A stretch of 17,113 bases of DNA from an uncultured cyanobacterium (GCA_946221495.1 CAMIFA010000114.1:1-17113); one strand, 5' to 3'; positions 1 to 7,660 are shown, numbered from the stretch's first letter. The notes: generated from the sequence alone by a model not told the origin. Made by a program: numbers and translations.

Positions 1-324
1 TTGAATCCAATTAACAAAACCTCCATAAATTAGTTTTCCTTCACTATCTGTTAGAAAAATATGGTCAAAAACTAGATTTTGATAAAACTTAACTACAGTT
101 TTGTCTTTAAGACTAAACATAGGCGTAGCTCTTTTTAAATCTCTACTGTGGGCTTGGCTGATTCCAGGTACAGTAAGTAAAATCGCTATAACTTCTTCTG
201 TAATCTTAGATGTGTAGTTAGATGTTTCAACCTCGTTAATTAGTTCAGCTACAACTTTATTAACAACTTCTCCAGTTTGACCTGCAATAGCTCCACTTAA
301 AGCATTTACTATAAGATTATGCAT
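1..324 (-). CDS. Unrecognised protein, N-terminal part (gene runs off the window)
   Basis: An open frame of 108 codons runs without a stop from an ATG at 324 to the first base of the window, so the C-terminus is missing. The protein begins MHNLIVNALSGAIAGQTGEV. A long uninterrupted frame in AT-rich DNA is some support for a real gene. There is no convincing Shine-Dalgarno sequence before the ATG. I do not recognise the family. No signal peptide or obvious membrane segment is visible; the N-terminal 35 residues look helical and amphipathic, and the last 40 residues are rich in Phe, Lys and Asp. The ftsH terminator at 496-527 separates this gene from ftsH, so it is probably transcribed on its own. 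It contains no HIP1 palindrome, unlike most genes in the window, but it is short. Confidence 0.5.
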   Translation of the reverse strand, partial: MHNLIVNALSGAIAGQTGEVVNKVVAELINEVETSNYTSKITEEVIAILLTVPGISQAHSRDLKRATPMFSLKDKTVVKFYQNLVFDHIFLTDSEGKLIYGGFVNWIQ

Positions 325-495
325 GATTAATATTTTAATTATCTTAAATACTAATTTTGATATTGGTTAATCTATTTGAAACGGATTTAACGTCCGATGG
401 CTTCCAATTTAGTAGCTTGAGGTAGCGATCGCAAACTGTAGAATTACTGAATATATAAATTATTGGTACTACTTCGTTCTTTTAAAAATAAGCCT

Positions 496-527
496 AAAAA
501 AATGGAGATAGTAAACACTATCCCCAT
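496..527 (-). terminator. Rho-independent terminator of ftsH
   Basis: Read on the minus strand, an 11-bp stem (ATGGGGATAGT pairing with ACTATCTCCAT, one G-U wobble) with a 4-base loop is followed directly by a run of seven T. It lies 39 bases past the ftsH stop codon. On the plus strand no T-run follows the stem, so it should act only on ftsH transcripts. The rest of 325-565 holds one HIP1 site near 425 and nothing else I can name. Confidence 0.85.
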
Positions 528-565
528 CTATTAATTTCCTAAATTAAGTTTTTTCTAACTCAATC

Positions 566-2452
566 TTACAAAGTTGGCACATACTGTTGCTTTTCTGGTA
601 CATCTGTGTACTCAGCAACAATTTGGCGGAATTCTTCGCCGTCGATGGTTTCTTTTTCAATCAAAAGATCAACTAAGCGATCCATCACGGTGCGGTTCTC
701 ACGCATTAATCGCTTCGCCAGCTCGTAACAATCTTCAACAATCATGCGGACTTGAGCATCAATTTTAGCGGCGATCGCTTCTGAGTATTCCGAGCGCGTT
801 GTCCAGTCGCGTCCTAGAAATACCTCTCCACTCTGGCTTTCTAGAGACAACGGACCTAAATCCGACATCCCAAACTTCGTTACCATCTGTCGCGCCATTC
901 CTGATATCTGTTGCAAGTCACCGCCGGCACCAGTCGTGATTTCTCCATAACCAAAAACTACTTCTTCAGCTGCTCTACCTCCCAAAGCTCCAGTAATCCG
1001 AGCTTTTAGTTGCGAACGAGAAATTAAGCCTTGTTCTTCGTTAGGAGTAAACCAAGTGAGTCCTTGCGCTTGTCCGCGTGGAATCAGGGTTACTTTCTGT
1101 ACGGGGTCATGGTCTTTAACTAAAGTACCAATTAAAGCGTGTCCGACTTCGTGGTAAGCAATTAAACGCTTACTCTTACTGTCTACCAGTGGTGTGCCTT
1201 CCATACCAGCAACTACCCGATCAACAGCATCATCAATTTCTAGCAACGTAATCGCATCTTTACGCCGTCTAGCGGTGAGAATTGCCGCTTCGTTTAACAG
1301 ATTCGCTAAATCTGCTCCCGTAAAGCCAGGACTGCGTCTAGCGATCGCTTCTAAAGCTACACTCGGATCTAATTTCTTATTCCGCGCGTGGACTTTTAAA
1401 ATTTCCAGTCGTCCTTTAAGATCGGGTGCGTCTACCATCACTTGCCGATCAAAACGTCCGGGACGTAATAACGCGGAATCTAATACATCAGGACGGTTAG
1501 TAGCAGCAATGATAATTACTCCAGTATTACCTTCAAACCCGTCCATTTCTGTTAGTAGCTGGTTAAGAGTTTGTTCTCTTTCGTCGTTACCGCCACCAAT
1601 TCCAGCACCACGCTGTCTACCTACAGCATCAATTTCATCGATGAAGATCAAACAAGGAGCGTTTTCTTTCGCTTTTTTAAACAAATCGCGCACCCGACTC
1701 GCACCCACACCAACGAACATCTCCACAAATTCCGAGCCAGAGATGCTAAAAAATGGTACTCCTGCTTCGCCAGCGATCGCTTTTGCCAGGAGAGTTTTAC
1801 CAGTTCCCGGAGGACCAACAAGCAGCACACCTTTAGGAATCTTCGCACCCACAGCAGTAAAGCGTTCCGGCTGCTTTAAGAACGTCACAACTTCTTGTAG
1901 TTCTTCTTTGGCTTCGTCGATGCCAGCAACATCATCAAATTTTATCCCTGTTTTCGCTTCCATTTGGAAACGCGCTTTTGATTTACCAAAATTCATCGCT
2001 TGTCCCGGACCACCAGGAATATTACTAGAGCGACGGAACAAGAAGAATAGTCCCCCAATCAACAGAATTGGAAAAATTAAATTCCCAAATAGTCCCCAAA
2101 TCGCTCCATCATTGCGAATCGGGTGAGCATCAAAGCTGACATTTGCATCTTTAAGCTTAGAAATTAGTTCCGGAGCGTTATAAGGCAGATCCACCCGCAA
2201 CCGTTGAATGCGATTATCAAGGTCTGGATCGATAGCTTCTACAATTGCCGTCCGTCCACCTTCATAAAGATCGACGCTGTTTACTCTACCAGTATCTAGA
2301 TATTCTAGAAAGCGTCCATAAGTCATCCGCGTACTGGCAGTATTCTTAGTCATTTCAGCAGGAGTAGTAGCAAATGCTCCTTGCCAAAAGAAAAAGCCGA
2401 TCACCAGCGCTGGCAATGTCCACAGTACAAGGACTCTCCAGGAAAATTTCAT
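566..2452 (-). CDS. ftsH: FtsH2-type ATP-dependent zinc metalloprotease (thylakoid)
   Basis: This is a membrane-anchored AAA+ protease of 628 residues, full length for the family. Two membrane segments (about 5-25 and 119-139) flank a lumenal or periplasmic domain. The AAA module has Walker A GPPGTGKT at 213-220, Walker B FIDEID at 270-275, and the second region of homology near 317-336 with arginine fingers R333 and R336. The protease domain has HEVGH at 434-438 and the third zinc ligand D512 in GAGGDL. The N-terminus (MKFSWR..., FFFWQG) and overall sequence closely resemble Synechocystis FtsH2 (slr0228) as I recall it, the orthologue of plant VAR2. In that organism FtsH2 pairs with FtsH3 and degrades photodamaged D1 during photosystem II repair; the same role here is inferred by homology. 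GAAGGAC at 2461-2467 is a good Shine-Dalgarno for the ATG at 2452. The gene is monocistronic, with a terminator behind it. Confidence 0.97.
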   Translation of the reverse strand: MKFSWRVLVLWTLPALVIGFFFWQGAFATTPAEMTKNTASTRMTYGRFLEYLDTGRVNSVDLYEGGRTAIVEAIDPDLDNRIQRLRVDLPYNAPELISKLKDANVSFDAHPIRNDGAIWGLFGNLIFPILLIGGLFFLFRRSSNIPGGPGQAMNFGKSKARFQMEAKTGIKFDDVAGIDEAKEELQEVVTFLKQPERFTAVGAKIPKGVLLVGPPGTGKTLLAKAIAGEAGVPFFSISGSEFVEMFVGVGASRVRDLFKKAKENAPCLIFIDEIDAVGRQRGAGIGGGNDEREQTLNQLLTEMDGFEGNTGVIIIAATNRPDVLDSALLRPGRFDRQVMVDAPDLKGRLEILKVHARNKKLDPSVALEAIARRSPGFTGADLANLLNEAAILTARRRKDAITLLEIDDAVDRVVAGMEGTPLVDSKSKRLIAYHEVGHALIGTLVKDHDPVQKVTLIPRGQAQGLTWFTPNEEQGLISRSQLKARITGALGGRAAEEVVFGYGEITTGAGGDLQQISGMARQMVTKFGMSDLGPLSLESQSGEVFLGRDWTTRSEYSEAIAAKIDAQVRMIVEDCYELAKRLMRENRTVMDRLVDLLIEKETIDGEEFRQIVAEYTDVPEKQQYVPTL

Positions 2453-2836
2453 CAGTTATTGTCCTTCAAACGCATATACAAAAAATCGTCTTTATCACAG
2501 CTAGATATTGTCACCTTGTCAGGGTAGAACTGGAAAGATATGCTTAATTCCTTTGTTTTCATTCCATGTCCTATACGCATTACCTCATCCCTAACCGCCA
2601 GATAAAAAATTAACAGCCGTTATTGCAAATCTTAATTAAATTTAACGTAATTCTCATCACTTGTACCAGACGGCACTCGCTACTGATTGGACAAAGTCAT
2701 AATTTTTAAATTATTAGCAGCGCTACTGCCATGATTATTTTGCTACTAGAGCAAGTCAGATCAGACGACCACATTATCTACCAAGTAGCCTTTAACCCAC
2801 TATTATGGGGAAGGATATAAAGAAATATGAAGAGCT
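2453..2836. other. Divergent intergenic region, ftsH / SDR
   Basis: This 384-bp spacer must hold both divergent promoters. It is AT-rich around 2600-2720 and has no ORF of note. TTGTCACCTTGTC at 2508-2520 is the complement of almost two units of the GACAAGGT octamer that is tandemly repeated at 16096-16126. I saw no clean NtcA site (GTA-N8-TAC) and no large hairpin. Confidence 0.6.
2494..2522 (-). promoter_or_regulatory. ftsH: Possible ftsH promoter
   Basis: On the minus strand CTGACA (2517-2522) is followed after 17 bases by TGTGAT (2494-2499), about 40 bases before the ftsH start codon. The -35 is one base off TTGACA but the -10 is poor, and TGATAA two bases on would be an alternative with a longer spacer. 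This is a guess from spacing only. Confidence 0.25.
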
Positions 2837-3547
2837 ATGCAGGACAAAGTTGTTGTAGTTGTTGGCGCGACTGGTGGCATTGGTTCAACATTAACTCACA
2901 AACTTGCCGCCAAGGGAGCGCGTCTGGTACTAGCAGCAAGAGATAGCAGTGCGCTTACAAGCCTGGCTACTCAGCTACCTGTAAGCGACAAAATTTTAAC
3001 CGTACCTACAGATATTAGCGATCGCCAGCTCGTAGACGTACTAATGGAGAAAACCATCGCTCAGTTTGGTCAAATCGACGCCTTAGTTAACTTAGCTGGA
3101 GCGGCGGTTATGAAGCCTTATAGTAACCTCGAACCAGCCGATTTAGACGCAATGCTAGATGTCAACTTAAAAGGCAGTTTCTACACTTGTCAAGCAGCAG
3201 CTGAAATTATGCAGGAGCGTAAATCTGGTCACATCTGCAATGTAGTTGGAATTTTGGGTAAGCACTCAATGTCAATGGCGGCGGCTTACTGTGCCTCTAA
3301 GTTTGGTGTCGTCGGTTTTACTAAGTGCATGGCAGAAGAACTAAAGCGTTTTGGTATCAAGTTCACGCTATTCTACTTTGGGGGGGTAAATTCTCCTTTC
3401 TGGGACAACGTTCAGCTTAAGGTAGATCGGAAAAAAATGCTTAGTCCAGAAACTGCTGCGGAGGCAATTTTATATGCCCTTTCAGCTCAACCACAAGCAG
3501 TGCCAATGGAAATTAATATTCAACCAGAAAGTCACTTATTTTTCTAG
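2837..3547 (+). CDS. SDR-family NAD(P)-dependent oxidoreductase lacking the catalytic Ser
   Basis: This 236-residue protein has the classical short-chain dehydrogenase fold. The dinucleotide-binding motif GATGGIG is at 10-16, R35 follows strand 2 (suggesting NADP(H)), D59 matches the adenine-ring Asp, and NLAG is at 85-88. Of the catalytic tetrad, N110, Y151 and K155 (YCASK) are present. The Ser expected 13 residues before Tyr is Gly138 (NVVGILG where NxSSxxG is usual). The substrate is unknown. The ATG at 2837 is preceded by GAAGAG at 2829-2834. An ATG at 2827 is out of frame. The gene lies 93 bp upstream of HPPD on the same strand and could be co-transcribed, but the gap is not tight. The closing residues (MEINIQPESHLFF) are complete, with no sign of truncation. 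Confidence 0.9.
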   Translation: MQDKVVVVVGATGGIGSTLTHKLAAKGARLVLAARDSSALTSLATQLPVSDKILTVPTDISDRQLVDVLMEKTIAQFGQIDALVNLAGAAVMKPYSNLEPADLDAMLDVNLKGSFYTCQAAAEIMQERKSGHICNVVGILGKHSMSMAAAYCASKFGVVGFTKCMAEELKRFGIKFTLFYFGGVNSPFWDNVQLKVDRKKMLSPETAAEAILYALSAQPQAVPMEINIQPESHLFF

Positions 3548-3640
3548 CTAGGGAGGGTTCTTGCTAAAGAGTGATCTAAAAATCCAGCAAACCAGGCATA
3601 TACAACTAGGTAAGCTTAAAAGCTGGGTTTATTCAAGTTT

Positions 3641-4741
3641 ATGAGAATTGACCACGTTCACTTCTATGTAGAAGATGCTATAGCCTCGCGCGACTGGTTT
3701 GTAAATCAATTAAATTTTCAAGCAGTAGCTGGCGGTGCTAATCATACCTGCACTCAAGTAGTTAAAAATAATTCAGTCTACTTTGTTTTATCTTCGCCGC
3801 TTACTTCACTTAGTCCAGTAGCTGATTTTCTCCGCCAGCATCCACCTGGGGTTGCAGATATCGCTTTTTGTGTTGAAGATGTGGAAGCAGTGATGCAGAA
3901 AGCGATCGCGCACGGTGCTAAAGTTTTACAACCGATCCAGCAAAAAAGTTGCCTTAAGTGGAGCAAAATCGCTGCTTGGGGTTCTCTGACTCATACGTTG
4001 ATCGAGAGGCAAGAGATCCCCCCTTGTCCCCCCGAAGCTCGGGGGGGAGGTGAGCAAGAGAATTCTTACTATCCATTGCTTGCTGAACATTTAAAGCCTT
4101 ATCCTCCAGTTGCCGCAATTAATACTTTTACTGGCATCGATCATGTAGTGCTGAACGTGGCAACTGGTGATTTAGAACGTGCTGTTGCTTGGTATCAAAA
4201 TACTTTAGATTTTCATTCTCAGCAAAGTTTTAAAATTCAAACTGAGCGCTCTGCGTTGCATAGCCAAGTGATGGTTTCGCCTAATAGCAGCGTCCAATTC
4301 CCAATCAATCAACCAGCTTCTCCCAATTCCCAAATACAAGAATTTCTTGATGTAAATAGAGGTTCAGGAATTCAGCATATTGCTTTACAAACACTCAATA
4401 TTGTGAGTGCGATCGCTCAATTCCGCTCTCAAGGTTTATCTTTCCTCCCAGTCCCCCCTAGTTATTACACTCAGTTGCAAGAACGTCAAATACCACTATC
4501 AGCGGATCAACTAGCAGAAATTGCTCAACAGCAGATTTTAGTTGATTGGCAAGATACTAATCCCCAAGCTCTGCTGCTGCAAACTTTCACGCAGCCAATC
4601 TTTGGACAGCCGACGTTTTTCTTTGAGTTAATTGAACGCAGAGCGCAAGCACCAGGTTTTGGTGAAGGTAACTTTCGCGCTCTTTTTGAAGCTATCGAAC
4701 GCGAACAGATCAAGCGTGGGAGTCTCCACGATTTTGATTAA
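3641..4741 (+). CDS. hppD: 4-hydroxyphenylpyruvate dioxygenase (HPPD)
   Basis: This Fe(II) enzyme of the VOC/glyoxalase fold converts 4-hydroxyphenylpyruvate to homogentisate, the head-group precursor of tocopherol in cyanobacteria. At 366 residues it has normal length. It has two VOC halves: the N-terminal half begins RIDHVHFYVED, and the catalytic C-terminal half begins GIDHVVLNV. The three metal ligands are visible as H168 (IDHV), H246 (IQHIAL) and E329 (FFFELIER), at nearly the same places as H161, H240 and E322 of the Pseudomonas enzyme. The C-terminal GxGNFRALFEAIEREQ segment that closes the active site is intact. An odd Pro/Gly-rich stretch at about residues 125-137 between the two halves is encoded by a palindromic repeat (4019-4050). 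No strong Shine-Dalgarno is seen before the ATG. SDR lies upstream and HAD downstream on the same strand, each about 100 bp away. Confidence 0.95.
   Translation: MRIDHVHFYVEDAIASRDWFVNQLNFQAVAGGANHTCTQVVKNNSVYFVLSSPLTSLSPVADFLRQHPPGVADIAFCVEDVEAVMQKAIAHGAKVLQPIQQKSCLKWSKIAAWGSLTHTLIERQEIPPCPPEARGGGEQENSYYPLLAEHLKPYPPVAAINTFTGIDHVVLNVATGDLERAVAWYQNTLDFHSQQSFKIQTERSALHSQVMVSPNSSVQFPINQPASPNSQIQEFLDVNRGSGIQHIALQTLNIVSAIAQFRSQGLSFLPVPPSYYTQLQERQIPLSADQLAEIAQQQILVDWQDTNPQALLLQTFTQPIFGQPTFFFELIERRAQAPGFGEGNFRALFEAIEREQIKRGSLHDFD
4019..4050. repeat. C/G-rich palindromic repeat inside the HPPD linker
   Basis: CCCCCCGA (4028-4035) and TCGGGGGG (4039-4046) form an 8-bp perfect stem with a 3-base loop, preceded by CCCCCCTTGTC. 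The base composition contrasts sharply with the surrounding gene. Translated in frame it gives PPCPPEARGGG, unlike either VOC domain. CCTTGTCCCC also occurs at 16140-16149, and its complement at 11689-11699 except for one final base, so this looks like a member of a dispersed repeat family. Confidence 0.7.
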
Positions 4742-4844
4742 GTAGTTATTGGTAAGTAATTCAAAACTCACTGATTAAAAATCTAAAAGTCTAGGCAGGC
4801 AGATCCTGAGATAATCTGGAAATAAAGTTTAAAGTTAATTCTAG

Positions 4845-5543
4845 ATGTTAAGGCTGATCACGGATTTTGATGGTCCAATTATCGATGTTTCCCAGCGCTA
4901 CTACGAAGTTTATAAATATTGCCTGGACTCGACGCGATATCCAGAGCAAGAAGTGCAAGAACTAAGCAAAGCTCAATTTTGGCAATTAAAGCGATCGCGT
5001 GTCCCGGAAAAAAAAATTGGAATGCTGTCTGGACTTGATGAAGCACAAGCACAAAAATTTTCCCAATTACGACGCGAAACCGTACATACGTCACCCTACT
5101 TCAAATATGACTGCCTTGCTCATGGAGCAGTAGCAGCACTGGAAAAAGTTCAACAAGCTGGAGTTGATCTGGCGGTGATGACAATGCGGCGGGTTCGGGA
5201 ATTAGATTATGCTTTTGAGCAACATCATTTAGGCAGATTTTTTCCGAAAGATCGCTGTTACTGTCTAACGGACGATTACCAGAAAACTCGTGACATTGAA
5301 GATAAGCCACTGTTGATGGAACGAGCTTTAGCTGAACTTCCCGCCGCCGACGATACTTGGATGGTAGGAGATACAGAAGCAGATATTATTACTGCCAAAA
5401 ATCATGGCGTTAAGGTAATGGCAGTTTTGTGTGGTATCCGCGATCGCGATCAACTTCAACTGTACGAGCCGGACTTGATTGTTAAAGACTTAAGTGAAGC
5501 AGTAGATAAGGTTTTGCGTCCTTCTGTGCCACAAGTAGGCTAG
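4845..5543 (+). CDS. HAD-superfamily hydrolase, probable phosphatase
   Basis: This 232-residue protein has all four HAD motifs. Motif I is DFDGPIID, with nucleophile D7 and acid/base D9; the usual Thr after DxDG is Pro11. Motif II Thr is T113 in VMTMRR, motif III Lys is probably K154, and motif IV is VGDTEAD with D176 and D180. An alpha-helical cap lies between motifs I and II (about 18-95), typical of the beta-phosphoglucomutase/phosphoglycolate phosphatase branch. The substrate cannot be read from the sequence. Phosphoglycolate is a reasonable candidate, but DFDGPI in place of DFDGTL argues for a distinct subfamily. No clear Shine-Dalgarno precedes the ATG at 4845. It may be the last gene of a loose plus-strand run with SDR and HPPD. 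It faces the CPP1-like gene across a repeat-rich spacer. Confidence 0.88.
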   Translation: MLRLITDFDGPIIDVSQRYYEVYKYCLDSTRYPEQEVQELSKAQFWQLKRSRVPEKKIGMLSGLDEAQAQKFSQLRRETVHTSPYFKYDCLAHGAVAALEKVQQAGVDLAVMTMRRVRELDYAFEQHHLGRFFPKDRCYCLTDDYQKTRDIEDKPLLMERALAELPAADDTWMVGDTEADIITAKNHGVKVMAVLCGIRDRDQLQLYEPDLIVKDLSEAVDKVLRPSVPQVG

Positions 5544-5586
5544 ACAACAATAGACTTCTTGCACGAATAGATATTTTTTGTTTTGT

Positions 5587-5619
5587 GAGCTGGGGAAGTT
5601 GGGGGAGCTAGGGGAGCAG
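5587..5619. repeat. G-rich imperfect tandem repeat
   Basis: GAGCTGGGG-AAGTTGGGGGAGCTAGGGGAGCAG consists of repeated GGGGAGCT/GGGGAAGTT words. It is noncoding and lies just after the HAD gene. Such purine-rich runs are common between cyanobacterial genes. This is the first of three different repeats in the 250-bp spacer. Confidence 0.6.
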
Positions 5620-5723
5620 AGAAAGAATATATTAATAGTTTCTCCAGCCAAATGTTCACTTCTTGGCAGAGGTTTTCTTCCGAATTCCATAATTTTTCGC
5701 TTGTCAACCCAATCGCTCTCTTA

Positions 5724-5761
5724 CAAAGTTTTGATCGGAGGAAACCTCCGCTCAAACTTTG
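5724..5761. repeat. Long hairpin, probable dispersed repeat
   Basis: The left arm at 5724-5741 (CAAAGTTTTGATCGGAGG) pairs with the right arm at 5745-5761 (CCTCCGCTCAAACTTTG) around an AAA loop, with one bulge and one mismatch over about 18 bp. It lies between convergent genes and could end transcription from both sides, but no T-run follows on either strand. The structure and its neighbouring CCCCRRT repeat suggest a mobile or dispersed intergenic element rather than a simple terminator. Confidence 0.7.
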
Positions 5762-5763
5762 CG

Positions 5764-5786
5764 CCAATCCCCAATCCCCAGTCCCC
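5764..5786. repeat. STRR-type heptamer repeat (CCCCRRT)
   Basis: Heptamers CCCCAAT and CCCCAGT follow one another, with partial copies on both sides (CCAAT before, CCCC after). This matches the CCCCRRT class of short tandemly repeated repetitive sequence described in filamentous cyanobacteria. It starts two bases after the hairpin at 5724-5761. Confidence 0.75.
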
Positions 5787-5793
5787 TTCACTT

Positions 5794-6420
5794 CTATTTC
5801 AGGAAGCTGCTAATTAGCCAAAGTAAGATAAATGTCAAAACAGTAGAAAACTGCTCAACTGTCAATTGGATACTGGCTAATTGGTCTTGGAGTAAACTAC
5901 CAACTAACCCCCCTGCAACCAAGCCGATAATCAACCCTGAGATAGTTAGCAGTACGGCTCTACCAAACTTCTGCTCTTTACGCTTTAGAAAGTATACACT
6001 TATGCCCACACCAACAATTAAGACAAACTGTAAAATTTGCCCACCTGCGGCTGTGTAAAGCACACTCAAAGCACTTAAACCCAGGAATAACCCCCCAGGC
6101 AATAAAATGTCTTTTAAGCTCGGCGTATCGCGCAGATTTTGGAGCCACGCGGGGGATTGTTTGGCAGGAGCAGGACTTTCTTTCGGGGGAGATTGGGTAA
6201 GGCGTTCGGCAAATCGGATGCCTTCTGGCACTTTGATTTTACCTTCTTGGCGCATCCGCAACCGCTCCATCAGGATCGCATCGTAAGCTGCTTCAATTGA
6301 TTCTAGATGCTTGCGATCGCCACTGTGTTGTTCTAGAAGGCGACTACGAGCATCCTGAATTTCGTCGAATGTAGCCTCTTCTGATACCCCAAGCTTTTCG
6401 TAGTTATTTTGCTCGCTCAT
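5794..6420 (-). CDS. CPP1-like J-like membrane protein (DUF3353)
   Basis: This 208-residue protein has an N-terminal J-like domain (about 5-55; NYEKLGVSEEATFDEIQDAR resembles the start of a DnaJ domain). The HPD tripeptide that stimulates DnaK is absent: the loop reads QHSGDRKHLE. A Pro-rich linker (about 74-92) follows, then four hydrophobic segments (about 105-123, 127-146, 154-175, 191-206). This layout is that of the CPP1-like family. In Arabidopsis, CPP1 is a plastid chaperone-like protein that stabilises protochlorophyllide oxidoreductase; a similar role here is inference. The absence of HPD suggests it does not act as an Hsp70 co-chaperone. The start ATG is backed by the J-like domain beginning at residue 5, though no strong Shine-Dalgarno is visible. 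It is divergent from the response regulator and convergent with the HAD gene. Confidence 0.85.
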   Translation of the reverse strand: MSEQNNYEKLGVSEEATFDEIQDARSRLLEQHSGDRKHLESIEAAYDAILMERLRMRQEGKIKVPEGIRFAERLTQSPPKESPAPAKQSPAWLQNLRDTPSLKDILLPGGLFLGLSALSVLYTAAGGQILQFVLIVGVGISVYFLKRKEQKFGRAVLLTISGLIIGLVAGGLVGSLLQDQLASIQLTVEQFSTVLTFILLWLISSFLK

Positions 6421-6839
6421 CGGATTCTATAACTTTAGCCTCAGTCAAGGGCAGCAGTGGAAATTGCAACAATTTTAGGTTCAGTGACTGTACAAATAAG
6501 CAGCAACTGTCACCCATAGTCAATTTAACATATGCCAACAGCTGAAGTAATCGCGCTCAGGTTAGGATAGATTTAAAAAATTATTGTTGGGGTAATTGTT
6601 GGCAATTCCTCTCTGCCACCCTGTCCTGCCCTTTTGGAATGTAGTCGCAACTGCATAAATTACCTAGAGAGCTACAAGAGTTATTGGCATTCCCCAGTTC
6701 TAAGCTGATAATTGTCTAATATGCTGAATAAATTATCATCAGGGTAATTAGAAACCTATCTTTTTAGCCTTATATACCTTGATGTCTCTACTAGCGCCTA
6801 TCTAATCGGCTTGTTAATCTTCATTTGTTGTGCAAAGTA
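6421..6839. other. Divergent intergenic region, CPP1-like / response regulator
   Basis: This 419-bp noncoding spacer has two visible structures. ATTGTTGG occurs twice, 12 bp apart (6583-6590 and 6595-6602), and the second copy forms a small perfect dyad AATTG-TTGG-CAATT at 6594-6607. TGATAATT (6706-6713) and AATTATCA (6731-6738) form a perfect 8-bp inverted repeat with a 17-base spacer, about 100 bp before the response regulator. Either could bind a regulator, including the response regulator itself. No confident -35/-10 pair was found. Confidence 0.5.
6706..6738. promoter_or_regulatory. Inverted repeat upstream of the response regulator
   Basis: Perfect 8-bp arms, TGATAATT and AATTATCA, are separated by 17 bases. 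The AT-rich arms could arise by chance, but the position 100 bp upstream of a transcription-factor gene fits an operator. No terminator-like T-run follows. Confidence 0.3.
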
Positions 6840-7547
6840 ATGGCTATGGCTCTTGCCAAAATTCTTGTCGTTGATGACGACCCTGCAATCCGGAATTTAA
6901 TCCACCGCTTTTTGTCCAAGCAGAACTATCAAGTAGAATCTGCGGAAGACGGTAAGACTGCCCTGGCTCTATTTGAGCAATTTAACCCGGACTTAGTGAT
7001 TCTGGATGTGAATTTACCAGATGCGATTGGCTATAACCTCTGCGAAGAAATGCAGACTCGTACCAAGGTTTTTGTGCTGATGCTCACTAGTCGGGGTGAC
7101 GAAGCCGACAAGATTCGCGGCTTTTCCCAAGGTGCGGATGACTATCTTACTAAACCATTTAGTTTGGCGGAGATAGAAGTCCGGGTAGGAGCTATATTGA
7201 AACGTCAACGGGCTGTTACGGCAGCAGAAAAGCAACGTTTAATCTTTGAAAAGCTGGTAATTGATCCAGAGCGACGCGAGGTAACACTCAATAACCAGCT
7301 TATTCCTTTAACTGCTCTGGAGTTCGATCTTTTACGTTTTTTAGCTAGCCATCCAGGTAGAGTTTGGCGGCGTTCGGAGCTGATTCAAGAAGTTTGGGAC
7401 TACGAATATGTGGGCGATCAACGGGTTGTAGATGTTCATATTGGTCAAATTCGCAAGAAAATTGAAATTGATGCGACTCAACCAATTTTGATTCAGACAG
7501 TGCGTGGTGTTGGCTATAAATTTGAAGCTCCTAATCAAAAGCAGTAA
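6840..7547 (+). CDS. OmpR/PhoB-family response regulator
   Basis: This two-component transcription factor has 235 residues from the chosen ATG. The receiver domain has the acidic cluster DDD (12-14), phospho-acceptor D56 (LVILDVNLPD), switch Thr T83 (LMLTSR) and K105 (DDYLTKPF), so it should be phosphorylatable. A C-terminal winged helix (about 135-230) carries the usual TALEFDLLRFLASHPGRVW and RVVDVHIGQIRKKI segments and ends in VRGVGYKFE. The frame is open from TTG at 6825. I chose ATG at 6840 because ATG is the commoner start and nothing conserved lies before it; ATG at 6846 is equally possible and no strong Shine-Dalgarno separates them. It does not match RpaA or RpaB as I know them. No sensor kinase is adjacent, so its partner is unknown. 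The region to 7810 has no clear terminator. Confidence 0.93.
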   Translation: MAMALAKILVVDDDPAIRNLIHRFLSKQNYQVESAEDGKTALALFEQFNPDLVILDVNLPDAIGYNLCEEMQTRTKVFVLMLTSRGDEADKIRGFSQGADDYLTKPFSLAEIEVRVGAILKRQRAVTAAEKQRLIFEKLVIDPERREVTLNNQLIPLTALEFDLLRFLASHPGRVWRRSELIQEVWDYEYVGDQRVVDVHIGQIRKKIEIDATQPILIQTVRGVGYKFEAPNQKQ

Positions 7548-7660
7548 AATCCTCGCACAAGTGCCGTCAATGTCTAAATCTCCTAAGAGAAGACAGGAGA
7601 GATAATGCCTACTTGTATCCGGAGTTTTAGCTTGCCGTTGGCTGAATAGCTCAGGCTTGT

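Noticed and set aside
1194..2126. 310-codon open frame on the plus strand opposite ftsH
   Set aside because: It is the antisense shadow of a highly conserved gene; the translation is Ser/Arg-rich and resembles no protein family.
5540..5817. Overlapping short frames on both strands in the HAD/CPP1-like spacer
   Set aside because: They are translations of the G-rich, hairpin and CCCCRRT repeats, not genes.
7605..7649. 14-codon mini-ORF with a perfect AGGAG five bases upstream
   Set aside because: It is too short and the downstream gene is on the other strand, so a leader-peptide role makes no sense here; the Shine-Dalgarno may be chance.
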